A stretch of 64,000 nucleotides of DNA from TMED14 sp963925545 (GTDB lineage: Bacteria; Bacteroidota; Bacteroidia; Flavobacteriales; Schleiferiaceae), in contig CAWUSA010000003.1 in assembly GCA_963925545.1 (NCBI GenBank), positions 23,607-87,606 of the forward strand, read 5' to 3'. The position numbers and the translations under genes were made by a program. Shown one piece after another: positions 44,754-52,821 of this stretch (positions are counted from its first letter, which is position 1; each line of letters begins with the position of its first letter). The notes below the pieces were generated by a model. The model did not search any database, had not been told where the DNA came from, and worked only from the letters and a program-made list of their open reading frames with translations.

Positions 44754-46102
44754 GCAATCAAAAAAAATTCCTCATCAAAAATGCCAAGGTGGTCAATGAG
44801 GGGAGCATCACAGAAGGGGATATTTTGATTGAGGATGGTCGCATTATCAATATCGGCAGTCACTTAACGCCTAAGGATCACCTGGTGCAGGTCATGGATG
44901 TTCAAGGGTCATGGGTCATGCCTGGCGTGATCGATAGCCAAGTCCATTTCCGTGAACCCGGCTTGACGCACAAAGGCAACATCGCATCAGAATCAAGGGC
45001 TTCCATTGCTGGGGGTGTAACCTCCTATGTGGAGCAACCCAACACCAAGCCTGCTGCGGTGACCATTGAAGCCCTAGAGCACAAATACGACATTGCTTCC
45101 AAAACATCCTTTGCCAACTACAGCTTCAACATGGGGGCAACCAATGACAACTTGGAGGAGCTGAAAAAGCTATCAAAAAAAGATGTGGCTGGGGTTAAAA
45201 TATTCATGGGCTCATCCACTGGCAACATGCTGGTTGACAACCACAAGACCTTGGATGCCATCTTTTCTCAGATTGATCATCAGCTGATTGCGCACTGTGA
45301 AGACGAGGCCACCATCCAGGCAAATTTGGCAAGAATCAGCCAGGAAAAAGGGCTAGAAAACCTCAGCGCAGAAGACCATCCAGCCATTCGGTCTGCTGAA
45401 GGTTGCTACCTATCTTCCTCTGCTGCCATTGCCCTAGCAAAGAAACACGGCGCCCGCTTTCACCTCTACCATGTGTCAACGGAGCAAGAGCTTGGCTTGT
45501 TGAGTAAGAAGCCCTTGCGGAAGAAAAAAATCACGGCTGAGGCCTGTGTGCATCACCTGTGGTTCCACGACAAAGATTACGCCACCCTAGGCAATCTCAT
45601 CAAATGGAACCCTTCCATCAAGGCGAAAACTGACCGAGATGCCCTTCGCGGAGCCCTGCTCGATGGCCGCATTGATGTGGTGTCAAGTGACCATGCCCCG
45701 CACACCTTGGAAGAGAAAATGCAGCCTTACCATTTAGCACCCAGTGGCGGCCCACTGGTGCAAACGTCATTGACAGCCATGCTTGAACTGGCGCGAAGAA
45801 AGGACATCCCTGTCACACGCATTGTGCAGCTCATGTGTCACAACCAAGCCGATTTATTCCGCATGGAAAACCGGGGCTATATACGGGAAGGCTACATGGC
45901 TGACTTGGTTGTTGTAGCTCCAGCCATGCCTTGGACAGTGAAGCCTGAAGGCATTCTCAGCTCCTGCGGCTGGTCTCCCTTTCAGGGCCGAACCTTTACT
46001 TCAAGGGTAACCCACACCTTTGTTAATGGCAACCTGGTCTTCCGTCAAGGGGAGATCCTGGGTGAGCCCATGGGGCAGCGCTTGACCTTTGATCGGTCAT
46101 GA
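44750..46102 (+). CDS. pyrC: Dihydroorotase (class I)
   Basis: Cyclises carbamoyl aspartate to dihydroorotate in pyrimidine synthesis. The 450-residue amidohydrolase has the metal motif as IDSQVHFREPG (His-x-His appears as Gln-Val-His, see below), AHCEDE, LYHVSTEQE, and SSDHAPHTLEEK (catalytic Asp). VKIFMGSSTGN is the loop that usually carries the bridging lysine (VKIF). The first HxH is written QVH, as in several Bacteroidota class I members and pseudo-dihydroorotases, so activity should be checked, but the other ligands are present. It overlaps both neighbours by 4 bases (ATGA), so it is translated as part of the operon. Confidence 0.87.
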   Translation: MSNQKKFLIKNAKVVNEGSITEGDILIEDGRIINIGSHLTPKDHLVQVMDVQGSWVMPGVIDSQVHFREPGLTHKGNIASESRASIAGGVTSYVEQPNTKPAAVTIEALEHKYDIASKTSFANYSFNMGATNDNLEELKKLSKKDVAGVKIFMGSSTGNMLVDNHKTLDAIFSQIDHQLIAHCEDEATIQANLARISQEKGLENLSAEDHPAIRSAEGCYLSSSAAIALAKKHGARFHLYHVSTEQELGLLSKKPLRKKKITAEACVHHLWFHDKDYATLGNLIKWNPSIKAKTDRDALRGALLDGRIDVVSSDHAPHTLEEKMQPYHLAPSGGPLVQTSLTAMLELARRKDIPVTRIVQLMCHNQADLFRMENRGYIREGYMADLVVVAPAMPWTVKPEGILSSCGWSPFQGRTFTSRVTHTFVNGNLVFRQGEILGEPMGQRLTFDRS

Positions 46103-46452
46103 GGCGCTTTGCTGCCATGATGTCATTGACCTTCATGGTCGCTTGTACCTTGCCTGAGCCCATGGAGGACGACCAAGAGCTCGCCCCCATCAATCAAGCA
46201 AATTTCACCCAACTCCTCCATGAGATGGCCCTGATTGAAGGAGCGCGATCTGGCAAAAGCATCATGGGTGACACTGTGCATCTCAACAGCTATTTCAACA
46301 GCTTGTACCAACGCAGCGGATACTCTGACAGCTTGATTGAGTCAGCCTTCGTCTACTACCACAACCAGCCCTTGCTGATGGCTGATATTTATCAGCATGT
46401 CATCGACAGTTTGCGCAAGGATGCCATTGATCTTAATGCCCCTTTGGAGTGA
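46099..46452 (+). CDS. DUF4296 lipoprotein
   Basis: A 117-residue predicted lipoprotein: signal segment, then lipobox FMVAC with Cys at residue 16. The mature part is helical and polar with the DUF4296 pattern of short helices (QLLHEMALIEGARSG; YQRSGYSDSLIESAFVYYHN). In flavobacteria a DUF4296 gene commonly follows a GT2 gene and dihydroorotase, as here. Role unknown. ATGA overlap with pyrC and TGATG overlap with the next gene. Confidence 0.8.
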   Translation: MRRFAAMMSLTFMVACTLPEPMEDDQELAPINQANFTQLLHEMALIEGARSGKSIMGDTVHLNSYFNSLYQRSGYSDSLIESAFVYYHNQPLLMADIYQHVIDSLRKDAIDLNAPLE

Positions 46453-47429
46453 TGTCGTTGCCCTACCTCAATGACGATTTCAAACAAATGGCACTGGCAA
46501 TGTTCAAGTACCAGGCTATTCACAACACCACTTATGCGGCTTGGGTCAAGCATTTGGGATGGGACGATGCAGCCATTCAATCCTTAAACAAGGTGGAGGG
46601 CATTCCCTTTTTACCGATTGGCGCATTCAAGCACCATGCCGTGAAAACAGGCAATTTTGAAGCAGAAGCACTGTTCACTTCATCTGGCTCCACGGGGGAC
46701 AACGTATCCACCCACCACGTGGCCAATTTGGCGGCCTATTTGAAGAATACCCATGCCATTTTTTCACATAGCTATGCGCCACCTGAAGATTTTGCTTGGC
46801 TCTGTTTGTTGCCGTCTTATTTAGAACGTGAAGGCTCCTCCTTGGTTGCCATGGCAAGCCATTTCATTGAGGCTTCCGTCGCAGAAGAAAGTGGGTTTTT
46901 CCTGAAAGGGTTTGATGAGCTCAAATACCGCATCGATCAATTGGAGCTCAATGGCACCCCAACGATTCTCTTGGGTGTGAGTTTTGCCTTGATGGATTTT
47001 GCCGAATGGCTGGATGAGGATCTTGCATTAAAATACACCCTGGTCATGGAAACAGGCGGCATGAAAGGTCGGCGAGAGGAGCCCTCCAGGGAATCGCTTC
47101 ACGCCACCTTAAAAAAAGCCTTTGGTTTACCCGTGATCCATTCTGAATACGGGATGACAGAGTTGATGTCTCAGGCTTACAGCAAGGGAGATGGCCTTTT
47201 TCGAACACCCCCTCACATGAAGGTTTTTCCACGCAATTTAGAATCACCCCTTGAAGTGGAAAATCTGGATCGGCCAGCTGGGCTAAACATCGTTGACCTG
47301 GCTAATGCCAGTTCATGTGCCTTCATTGCCACCGATGACATTGGCTTGGTGCATGCAGATGGCAGCTTCCATGTGCAAGGTCGACTAGACAATGCTGACC
47401 TTCGTGGTTGCAATCTGCTTGTAATTTAA
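46452..47429 (+). CDS. LuxE-like acyl transferase / acyl-protein synthetase
   Basis: A 325-residue member of the adenylate-forming LuxE family. It shows the AMP-binding P-loop TSSGSTGDNVSTH (about 77-89), a mid motif SYLEREGSSLVAMAS, METGGMKGRREEPSRE, and HSEYGMTELMSQAYS corresponding to the adenylation-domain YGxTE motif. LuxE activates a fatty acid as acyl-AMP and moves it to a Cys. This family is common near Bacteroidota lipid or surface-polysaccharide genes, usually annotated simply as acyl transferase, and its substrate is unknown. The ATG at 46452 overlaps the upstream TGA (TGATG), and its own TAA overlaps the next ATG (TAATG). Confidence 0.78.
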   Translation: MSLPYLNDDFKQMALAMFKYQAIHNTTYAAWVKHLGWDDAAIQSLNKVEGIPFLPIGAFKHHAVKTGNFEAEALFTSSGSTGDNVSTHHVANLAAYLKNTHAIFSHSYAPPEDFAWLCLLPSYLEREGSSLVAMASHFIEASVAEESGFFLKGFDELKYRIDQLELNGTPTILLGVSFALMDFAEWLDEDLALKYTLVMETGGMKGRREEPSRESLHATLKKAFGLPVIHSEYGMTELMSQAYSKGDGLFRTPPHMKVFPRNLESPLEVENLDRPAGLNIVDLANASSCAFIATDDIGLVHADGSFHVQGRLDNADLRGCNLLVI

Positions 47430-48226
47430 TGTCTGCCATGAATACAACCTCCCGCTTCCTCAAGTCATCGCTATGGATTCTGATCCTTTCTGCGATGTCT
47501 CAGTCCCTTTCTGCGCAAAGGCTGCACGCTTGGTCTACCATCACCATGAATGACAAGCAAGCCTTTTCCCTGAAGGACAGCTCTGCTATTCACGCCATAA
47601 AAACCCCAGACGGGTACCTGGTTCAGCGTCGGGTATGGGTCTTAGCTAGCGAGGTTCATCAGGAGACCTTGGATTCAGGCAGCACGCTTTATGACCAGGA
47701 TTTGAAACCGGTTGGACAGACATGGATGGACCTGGTATTGGAAGATGCAAAAGAAGGTGGCAGCCATCGAAGCATGCGCAAGCATCGAAGCGGGTTGTTG
47801 ACTGGCCATGTGACCTCTAGCAGTTTCATTATACAAACCAACCCTGAGCGTGAGTTTGAGCGGTTATTGACGCAAAAGCGCCGAGGTCCCCTTGATGAAT
47901 TGTTGAACGCCTACCTCGCGCAGCATGGTTTCATATCCGTGCCTTTGCGTGACATGCCATTAGAGCTCAAGGGTCGGGGGATGCTTGCGCACGTGCTCAC
48001 CTACAAGCACCGAAGCAATACTGATGAGCAACCTTTTAAAATGATCATCATCACAAGAGGAAGCTCCTTCATTCAAGGGGTTATCCATCATGATCAGGTG
48101 TTAACCATGCCTAAGGTGAAACACCAATCATCAACCATTTATGGTGAACTGCAACTGTTTGCTAAGCCCACTGACAAACAGCTTGAAGCCTTGGAGGAAC
48201 TTGCCTACCGCTTCATTCCATTGTGA
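47429..48226 (+). CDS. Secreted protein of unknown function
   Basis: A 265-residue protein with an N-terminal signal peptide (hydrophobic about 15-32, cleavage after SLSAQ likely). The rest is soluble and basic with many Lys, Arg and His residues; no sorting tail and no domain I recognise. The ATG at 47429 overlaps the stop of the acyl-transferase gene; an ATG at 47438 is an alternative. Last gene of the coupled operon; it converges with tyrS across 12 bp. Function may relate to envelope modification through its neighbours, but that is a guess. Confidence 0.65.
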   Translation: MSAMNTTSRFLKSSLWILILSAMSQSLSAQRLHAWSTITMNDKQAFSLKDSSAIHAIKTPDGYLVQRRVWVLASEVHQETLDSGSTLYDQDLKPVGQTWMDLVLEDAKEGGSHRSMRKHRSGLLTGHVTSSSFIIQTNPEREFERLLTQKRRGPLDELLNAYLAQHGFISVPLRDMPLELKGRGMLAHVLTYKHRSNTDEQPFKMIIITRGSSFIQGVIHHDQVLTMPKVKHQSSTIYGELQLFAKPTDKQLEALEELAYRFIPL

Positions 48227-48238
48227 TACTTTACGGTG

Positions 48239-49513
48239 TCACGACAGCGTAACCAAGGCATACTTTTTCTTACCCTTTTGCACCAGGAGATGCTTGTCGC
48301 CAAGCAAATCACTCAATCCAACCATTTGGTCGGATGAGCATTTGATTTTATTCAAGGACACACCACCAGCTTCAATGAGCTTTCTAGCTTCTCCCCTTGA
48401 TTGGAACAAGGCTTGGTCTGCGCAGACCACATCAAGAATCGGCATGCCAGCAGCTAATTCAGCTCGGGAGATGGTCATCTTGGGGACACCCTCAAAGACC
48501 TCAAGCAAGGTGCTTTCATCCAGGCTTTGAAGGGATTCTGATGTGGCATTACCAAACAAAATACCGCTGGCTTTCATGGCAGAAACCAATGCTTCTTCAC
48601 CGTGGACCCTTAAAGTGATATCCCTAGCTAAGGCCTTTTGCAATGCCCGCTGATGGGGAGCTTCTGCGTGTTCTGTCTCGATGGCCAATACCTCATCCTG
48701 ATTCAGGATAGTGAAAATTCGGATGTAATTGCTGGCATCTTCATCACCGGCATTGAGCCAGAATTGGTAAAACTGATACGGGCTGGTTCGCTGAGGATCC
48801 AACCAGATGTTTCCGCCTTCTGATTTGCCAAACTTGCTGCCATCAGCCTTTTTGATCAAGGGCGTGGTGAGTGCAAAAGCTTCGCCGCCGCCCATGCGCC
48901 GAATCAATTCTGTGCCTGTGGTGATATTGCCCCATTGATCTGATCCCCCTATCTGAATAGTGACACCCGACGTTTTCCAAAGGTGGTAAAAGTCATAGCC
49001 CTGTATCAACTGGTAACTGAACTCCGTGAAGCTGATTCCCGTCTCCATGCGAGATTTGACACTGTCCTTTGCCAACATGTAATTGACAGTGATGTGCTTC
49101 CCTACATCACGGATAAAGTCCAAGAAGTTCATGTCTTTGAACCAGTCGTGGTTGTTGACAATGCGTGCAGAATTGTCCCCCTCAAAGTTCAAGAATTTTT
49201 CCAGTTGACGGCGTTGCCCTGCCAGATTTTTTGCCAGGGTATCCTCGTCCAGTAACGTTCGCTCAGATGCTTTGAAGGAGGGGTCTCCCACCATGCCTGT
49301 GGCGCCACCAATCAGGGCGATGGGTTGATGGCCCGCGCGTTGCAGATGCACCAAAGTCATGACCTGAACCAGGTTACCGACCCCTAAAGAGTCAGCTGTG
49401 GGATCAAAACCGATGTATGCCTTCTGTGGCCCAGAGGCCAGCAAATCCGCAGTGCCTGGCATGCTGTCCTGCAACATGCGGCGCCATGTCAACTCCTCGA
49501 TGAATGTGTTCAT
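48239..49513 (-). CDS. tyrS: Tyrosyl-tRNA synthetase with an altered HIGH motif
   Basis: A class I synthetase charging tRNA-Tyr. The 424-residue protein has YIGFDPTADSLGVGN (about 33-47), GGATGMVGDPSFK, the tyrosine-binding region GYDFYHLW and IGGSDQWGN, KFGKS (KMSKS equivalent, 227-231) and a C-terminal S4-like domain (about 355-424). The HIGH signature reads GVGN: the second His to Asn is common in this subfamily, but the first His to Gly is not. The ATG at 49513 is chosen because a perfect -7 element ends 5 bases upstream; longer in-frame starts lie inside or beyond the promoter. Confidence 0.93.
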   Translation of the reverse strand: MNTFIEELTWRRMLQDSMPGTADLLASGPQKAYIGFDPTADSLGVGNLVQVMTLVHLQRAGHQPIALIGGATGMVGDPSFKASERTLLDEDTLAKNLAGQRRQLEKFLNFEGDNSARIVNNHDWFKDMNFLDFIRDVGKHITVNYMLAKDSVKSRMETGISFTEFSYQLIQGYDFYHLWKTSGVTIQIGGSDQWGNITTGTELIRRMGGGEAFALTTPLIKKADGSKFGKSEGGNIWLDPQRTSPYQFYQFWLNAGDEDASNYIRIFTILNQDEVLAIETEHAEAPHQRALQKALARDITLRVHGEEALVSAMKASGILFGNATSESLQSLDESTLLEVFEGVPKMTISRAELAAGMPILDVVCADQALFQSRGEARKLIEAGGVSLNKIKCSSDQMVGLSDLLGDKHLLVQKGKKKYALVTLS

Positions 49514-49518
49514 AGTAA

Positions 49519-49526
49519 CAAAGGTA
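49519..49526 (-). promoter_or_regulatory. -7 promoter element of tyrS (TACCTTTG)
   Basis: Perfect TAnnTTTG match, with only TTACT between it and the tyrS ATG. This predicts a leaderless mRNA. Confidence 0.7.
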
Positions 49527-49549
49527 TTCATTGCCGCTTGATATGGCTG

Positions 49550-49557
49550 TACCTTTA
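49550..49557 (+). promoter_or_regulatory. Likely -7 element of the epimerase gene (TACCTTTA)
   Basis: One mismatch to TAnnTTTG, 4 bases before the ATG at 49562. Back to back with the tyrS element within a 48-bp spacer. Confidence 0.5.
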
Positions 49558-49561
49558 CCCA

Positions 49562-50560
49562 ATGATCGTCGTCACCGGTGCCAGCGGCATGCTTGGCTCT
49601 CAAGTTGTCTTGCAACTCAGCCAGAAATTTCCAGAAAAAACCATCCATGCATGGTACCGAAGCGAGTCGTCTAGAGCGGCTGCAATCGCCTCATGGTCAG
49701 CGCAAGATTTTCAAGGTAAATCCGTCCATTGGGTTAAAGTCGATTTGGAAAACCAACAGGAAGTCATGGATGCCATGCAGGGAGCCAGCCATGTGGTTCA
49801 TGCGGCTGCCATGATATCCTTTCGTCAACGTGATGCAATGAGGATGCAAATGGTTAACCCTCTGATGGCTGAACATGTGGCGCTAGCTGCTGCAGATTCT
49901 CGGGTGAGAAATCTTATTCATGTCAGCTCTGTTGCGGCGTTAGGGAAAGAGGCTGATAAGGCCATTTCTATCCACTCAATACCCGACAGAAAGACCCTCC
50001 ATGCCTACGGCAAGAGCAAACTGGACAGTGAGCTAGTCATGCAACGTTACCATGCTGAGGGCATGCCTTTGTGGGTGTTAAACCCCACCGTGATACTGGG
50101 GCCCCCGGCCTGGCCCGATGGAAGCAGCGGCATTCCTCGGAGCATTGCTAAGGGGATGCCCTTTGCATCAAAAGGGTCAACTGGCTGGGTAGATGTCAGG
50201 GACGTGGCAGTTGCTATTTGCCACCTAATCGATGCTAAAGGCCTTGGAAAGCAAGTGCTGCTCAATGGCCACAATGCCAGCTTTTCAAAGCTCTTCTCAG
50301 TGCTTGCAACAGCTATGGGCAAAACCCCTCCGCGGTGGCTGATTCCTAAATGGTTATTGCTTAGCGTCGCCCACATTGAGGCCATTTTGGACCGCCTCAT
50401 TGGCAGAAAAGCCAACCTAGGCATTGATGGTGCACGGGCAGCAAGTGCCATCAGTCAGTACGACAACCAATCAGCCATCGATCAAGGTCTTGCATTCAGG
50501 TCACTTGAAGCAACGGCTGCATTCATTGCAAAAACGCAAAAAATTCTGCAGAGTTCCTAG
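49562..50560 (+). CDS. NAD-dependent epimerase/dehydratase family protein
   Basis: A 332-residue extended-SDR protein. It opens with IVVTGASGMLGSQVV (NAD-binding GxxGxxG), has VVHAAAMISF, HVSSVAALG (catalytic Ser region), YGKSKLDSE (Tyr-x-x-x-Lys) and VLNPTVILGPP. The fold is that of sugar-nucleotide epimerases and dihydroflavonol-reductase-like enzymes. The substrate is not predictable. In related genomes such a gene often follows the DUF4296 gene; here it sits one gene away behind tyrS. It converges with the threonine dehydrogenase gene across 24 bp. Confidence 0.85.
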   Translation: MIVVTGASGMLGSQVVLQLSQKFPEKTIHAWYRSESSRAAAIASWSAQDFQGKSVHWVKVDLENQQEVMDAMQGASHVVHAAAMISFRQRDAMRMQMVNPLMAEHVALAAADSRVRNLIHVSSVAALGKEADKAISIHSIPDRKTLHAYGKSKLDSELVMQRYHAEGMPLWVLNPTVILGPPAWPDGSSGIPRSIAKGMPFASKGSTGWVDVRDVAVAICHLIDAKGLGKQVLLNGHNASFSKLFSVLATAMGKTPPRWLIPKWLLLSVAHIEAILDRLIGRKANLGIDGARAASAISQYDNQSAIDQGLAFRSLEATAAFIAKTQKILQSS

Positions 50561-50584
50561 CTCTATTCTGGGTGAATTGTCTGC

Positions 50585-51505
50585 TCAAATATGCTCTACC
50601 ATGTCCTGAACCAAATCGCTCAGGTCATAGGCAGGTTGCCATCCCCAATCCAATCTAGCCTGACTGTCATCAATGCGCTGAGGCCATGTTGAGGCAATGG
50701 CTTGCCTGAAATCAGGGGCGTAACGCATGGCCAGGGTCGGGTAATGTTTTCTGAGTGCTTCAGCTAACTCAAGGGGGGTGAAATCCACACCGGGCACATT
50801 GTAACTGGTCCATATGCTAAGCTGCTTCTTGGGGGCGTTCATGAGCTCCAGGGTGGCGCGAATGGCATCATCCATGTGCATCATAGGCAACCGGGTATCC
50901 TCTGCAAGAAAGCAGGTATACGCATTGTCCTTCTTTGCTGCATGGAAGATGTCAATGGCATAGTCTGTTGTGCCACCACCTGGCTCTGCACCCCATGAAA
51001 TCAATCCAGGGTAGCGAATGCTTCGCACATCCACACCATATTTATCATGGTAATATTGGCACCAAAGCTCACCGGACAATTTGGAAATGCCATACACCGT
51101 CGTGGGGTCCATGACCGTCGTCTGAGGGCTACCAAGAGCCGGTGTGTTAGGGCCAAATGCTGCAATGGAGCTGGGCCAGAAAACCTGCTTAATCAGCTGA
51201 TCCTTGGCAAGGTTCAAAACGGCAAAAAGGGCTTGCATATTAAGGGCCCAAGCCTTCTCTGGCATCTTTTCTCCCGTGGCTGAGAGCATGGCTACCAACT
51301 GGTAGACCACGGTGACCCCCTCCTTGGTGACCAACTCACGCAAGGCGTGCTCATCGGTGGCATCCATGCAGGCACATGGCTCTGACAGGCCGGCCGCACG
51401 CAGATCTGCAGCAATGACTTGATCATTGCCATGCGCAGCGCGCAATGTGTTGACAAGCTCCGTGCCTATTTGGCCTGAAGCTCCTAGAATCAATACCCTC
51501 TCCAT
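50585..51505 (-). CDS. SDR-type L-threonine 3-dehydrogenase
   Basis: Oxidises L-threonine to 2-amino-3-ketobutyrate with NAD. The 306-residue extended-SDR protein starts RVLILGASGQIGTELV, has a FWPSSIAAFGP Ser region and YGISKLSGE (catalytic Tyr-Lys), and carries YPGLISWGAEPGGGTTDYA, the segment typical of the short-chain threonine dehydrogenases known from psychrophilic flavobacteria. It is unrelated to the zinc-dependent E. coli Tdh. The partner 2-amino-3-ketobutyrate CoA ligase is not in the window. A perfect -7 element lies 4 bases before the ATG. Confidence 0.87.
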   Translation of the reverse strand: MERVLILGASGQIGTELVNTLRAAHGNDQVIAADLRAAGLSEPCACMDATDEHALRELVTKEGVTVVYQLVAMLSATGEKMPEKAWALNMQALFAVLNLAKDQLIKQVFWPSSIAAFGPNTPALGSPQTTVMDPTTVYGISKLSGELWCQYYHDKYGVDVRSIRYPGLISWGAEPGGGTTDYAIDIFHAAKKDNAYTCFLAEDTRLPMMHMDDAIRATLELMNAPKKQLSIWTSYNVPGVDFTPLELAEALRKHYPTLAMRYAPDFRQAIASTWPQRIDDSQARLDWGWQPAYDLSDLVQDMVEHI

Positions 51506-51509
51506 ACCT

Positions 51510-51517
51510 CAAATTTA
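51510..51517 (-). promoter_or_regulatory. -7 promoter element of the threonine dehydrogenase gene (TAAATTTG)
   Basis: Perfect TAnnTTTG match, followed by AGGT and then the ATG. This predicts a leaderless mRNA. Confidence 0.6.
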
Positions 51518-51577
51518 CTCCTTGCAAGGCCATTTCCCATGAATGACATTTGTCATGCGCTGCCATTTGAAAGAAAT

Positions 51578-51585
51578 TACCTTTG
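51578..51585 (+). promoter_or_regulatory. -7 promoter element of hmgA-hpd (TACCTTTG)
   Basis: Perfect TAnnTTTG match 52 bases before the hmgA ATG, so this operon has a longer leader (about 45 bases) than most genes here. TTTG 25 bases upstream may be the -33 element. Confidence 0.65.
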
Positions 51586-51637
51586 TACCATGCTCAAATC
51601 TATCTTGCGCATCACAACAACATAAACGTCTGACAAC

Positions 51638-52792
51638 ATGTATCACAAACTTGGCAACATTCCCAGCAAGCGACATACTGTTCACGAGAACCCCAAAGGC
51701 GGCATTTATTATGAGCAGCTCTTTGGCACTGAAGGTTTCCATGGCGCAAGTTCGCTGCTATACCACATCCATCGCCCCACAATGATTGCTGAAGTCGGCG
51801 AGTCCAAGGTCATTGCCCCAGTAGCAGCTGTGAGCAAAAACATCAGTCCACGCATGATTCAGGGTTTCCAAGCTGAACCAACAGATGACTTCCTGGATTC
51901 ACGCACGCCTGTCCTATTCAATGACGACGTCACTTTGGCGGTGGCTGCGCCTACTGGCCAAGCCATGGCGTATTACTACAAGAATGGGGATTCCGATGAA
52001 TTGATCTTTGTGCACAAAGGAACCGGAACCATGGTTTCCCTGTTTGGTGAATTGGCTTTTGGCCCCAAAGACTACATCCACATTCCTCGCGGAACCATTT
52101 ACCAAATGACCTTTGACTCAGAGGACAATCGATTGTTCATCATTGAAAGCAAGTCAGCCATCAAATTCCCTAAGCGATACACCAATGGAGTCGGTCAATT
52201 GCTTGAGCATTCACCCTTCTGTGAGCGCGACCTGCGCTTGCCTGAGTTTGCGGAAGCAAAGGATGAAGTGGGGCGTTTCACCATCAAGGTAAAAAAAGCT
52301 GGCATGATGCATCATGTCGTCTATGGCAGCCATCCATTTGATGTCGTTGGTTGGGATGGCTATTGCTTCCCCTATGCATTCAACGCCTTAGACTTTGAGC
52401 CAATCACAGGACGTGTGCATCAACCGCCAATCGTCCATCAAAATTTTGAGGCTCACAACTTCGTGGTATGCACCTTTGCCCCCCGAATGTATGATTACCA
52501 CCCCAAGGCCATCCCCTCACCCTACAACCACTCCAACATCGACTCCGATGAGGTGCTGTACTATGTGGATGGTGACTTCATGTCACGCAACCATGTTGAG
52601 CAGGGGTTCATCTCCTTGCACCCCGCAGGCATTCCTCACGGCCCACACCCCGGCGCCTATGAACGAAGCATCGGGCAAACAGCAACTGAAGAACTCGCTG
52701 TCATGGTGGACACCTTTCGCCCCCTCCAATTGACCCAAGCTGCCATAGACATGGGCATGAATGACTACTGGGCCTCCTGGCAGGAATCCTGA
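51638..52792 (+). CDS. hmgA: Homogentisate 1,2-dioxygenase
   Basis: An Fe(II) cupin enzyme that opens the ring of homogentisate to maleylacetoacetate in tyrosine and phenylalanine breakdown. The 384-residue protein has a cupin core (ELIFVHKGTGTMVSLFGEL; YIHIPRGTIYQM), GYCFPYAFN, and the C-terminal iron-ligand region SLHPAGIPHGPHPGAYE (His and Glu ligands). Family length is slightly shorter than the human enzyme, as in many bacteria. It is followed 29 bp later by hpd, which makes its substrate. Fumarylacetoacetase is not in the window. Confidence 0.92.
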   Translation: MYHKLGNIPSKRHTVHENPKGGIYYEQLFGTEGFHGASSLLYHIHRPTMIAEVGESKVIAPVAAVSKNISPRMIQGFQAEPTDDFLDSRTPVLFNDDVTLAVAAPTGQAMAYYYKNGDSDELIFVHKGTGTMVSLFGELAFGPKDYIHIPRGTIYQMTFDSEDNRLFIIESKSAIKFPKRYTNGVGQLLEHSPFCERDLRLPEFAEAKDEVGRFTIKVKKAGMMHHVVYGSHPFDVVGWDGYCFPYAFNALDFEPITGRVHQPPIVHQNFEAHNFVVCTFAPRMYDYHPKAIPSPYNHSNIDSDEVLYYVDGDFMSRNHVEQGFISLHPAGIPHGPHPGAYERSIGQTATEELAVMVDTFRPLQLTQAAIDMGMNDYWASWQES

Positions 52793-52821
52793 CAAAACAC
52801 ACAACCTTTAACAGCAACATC

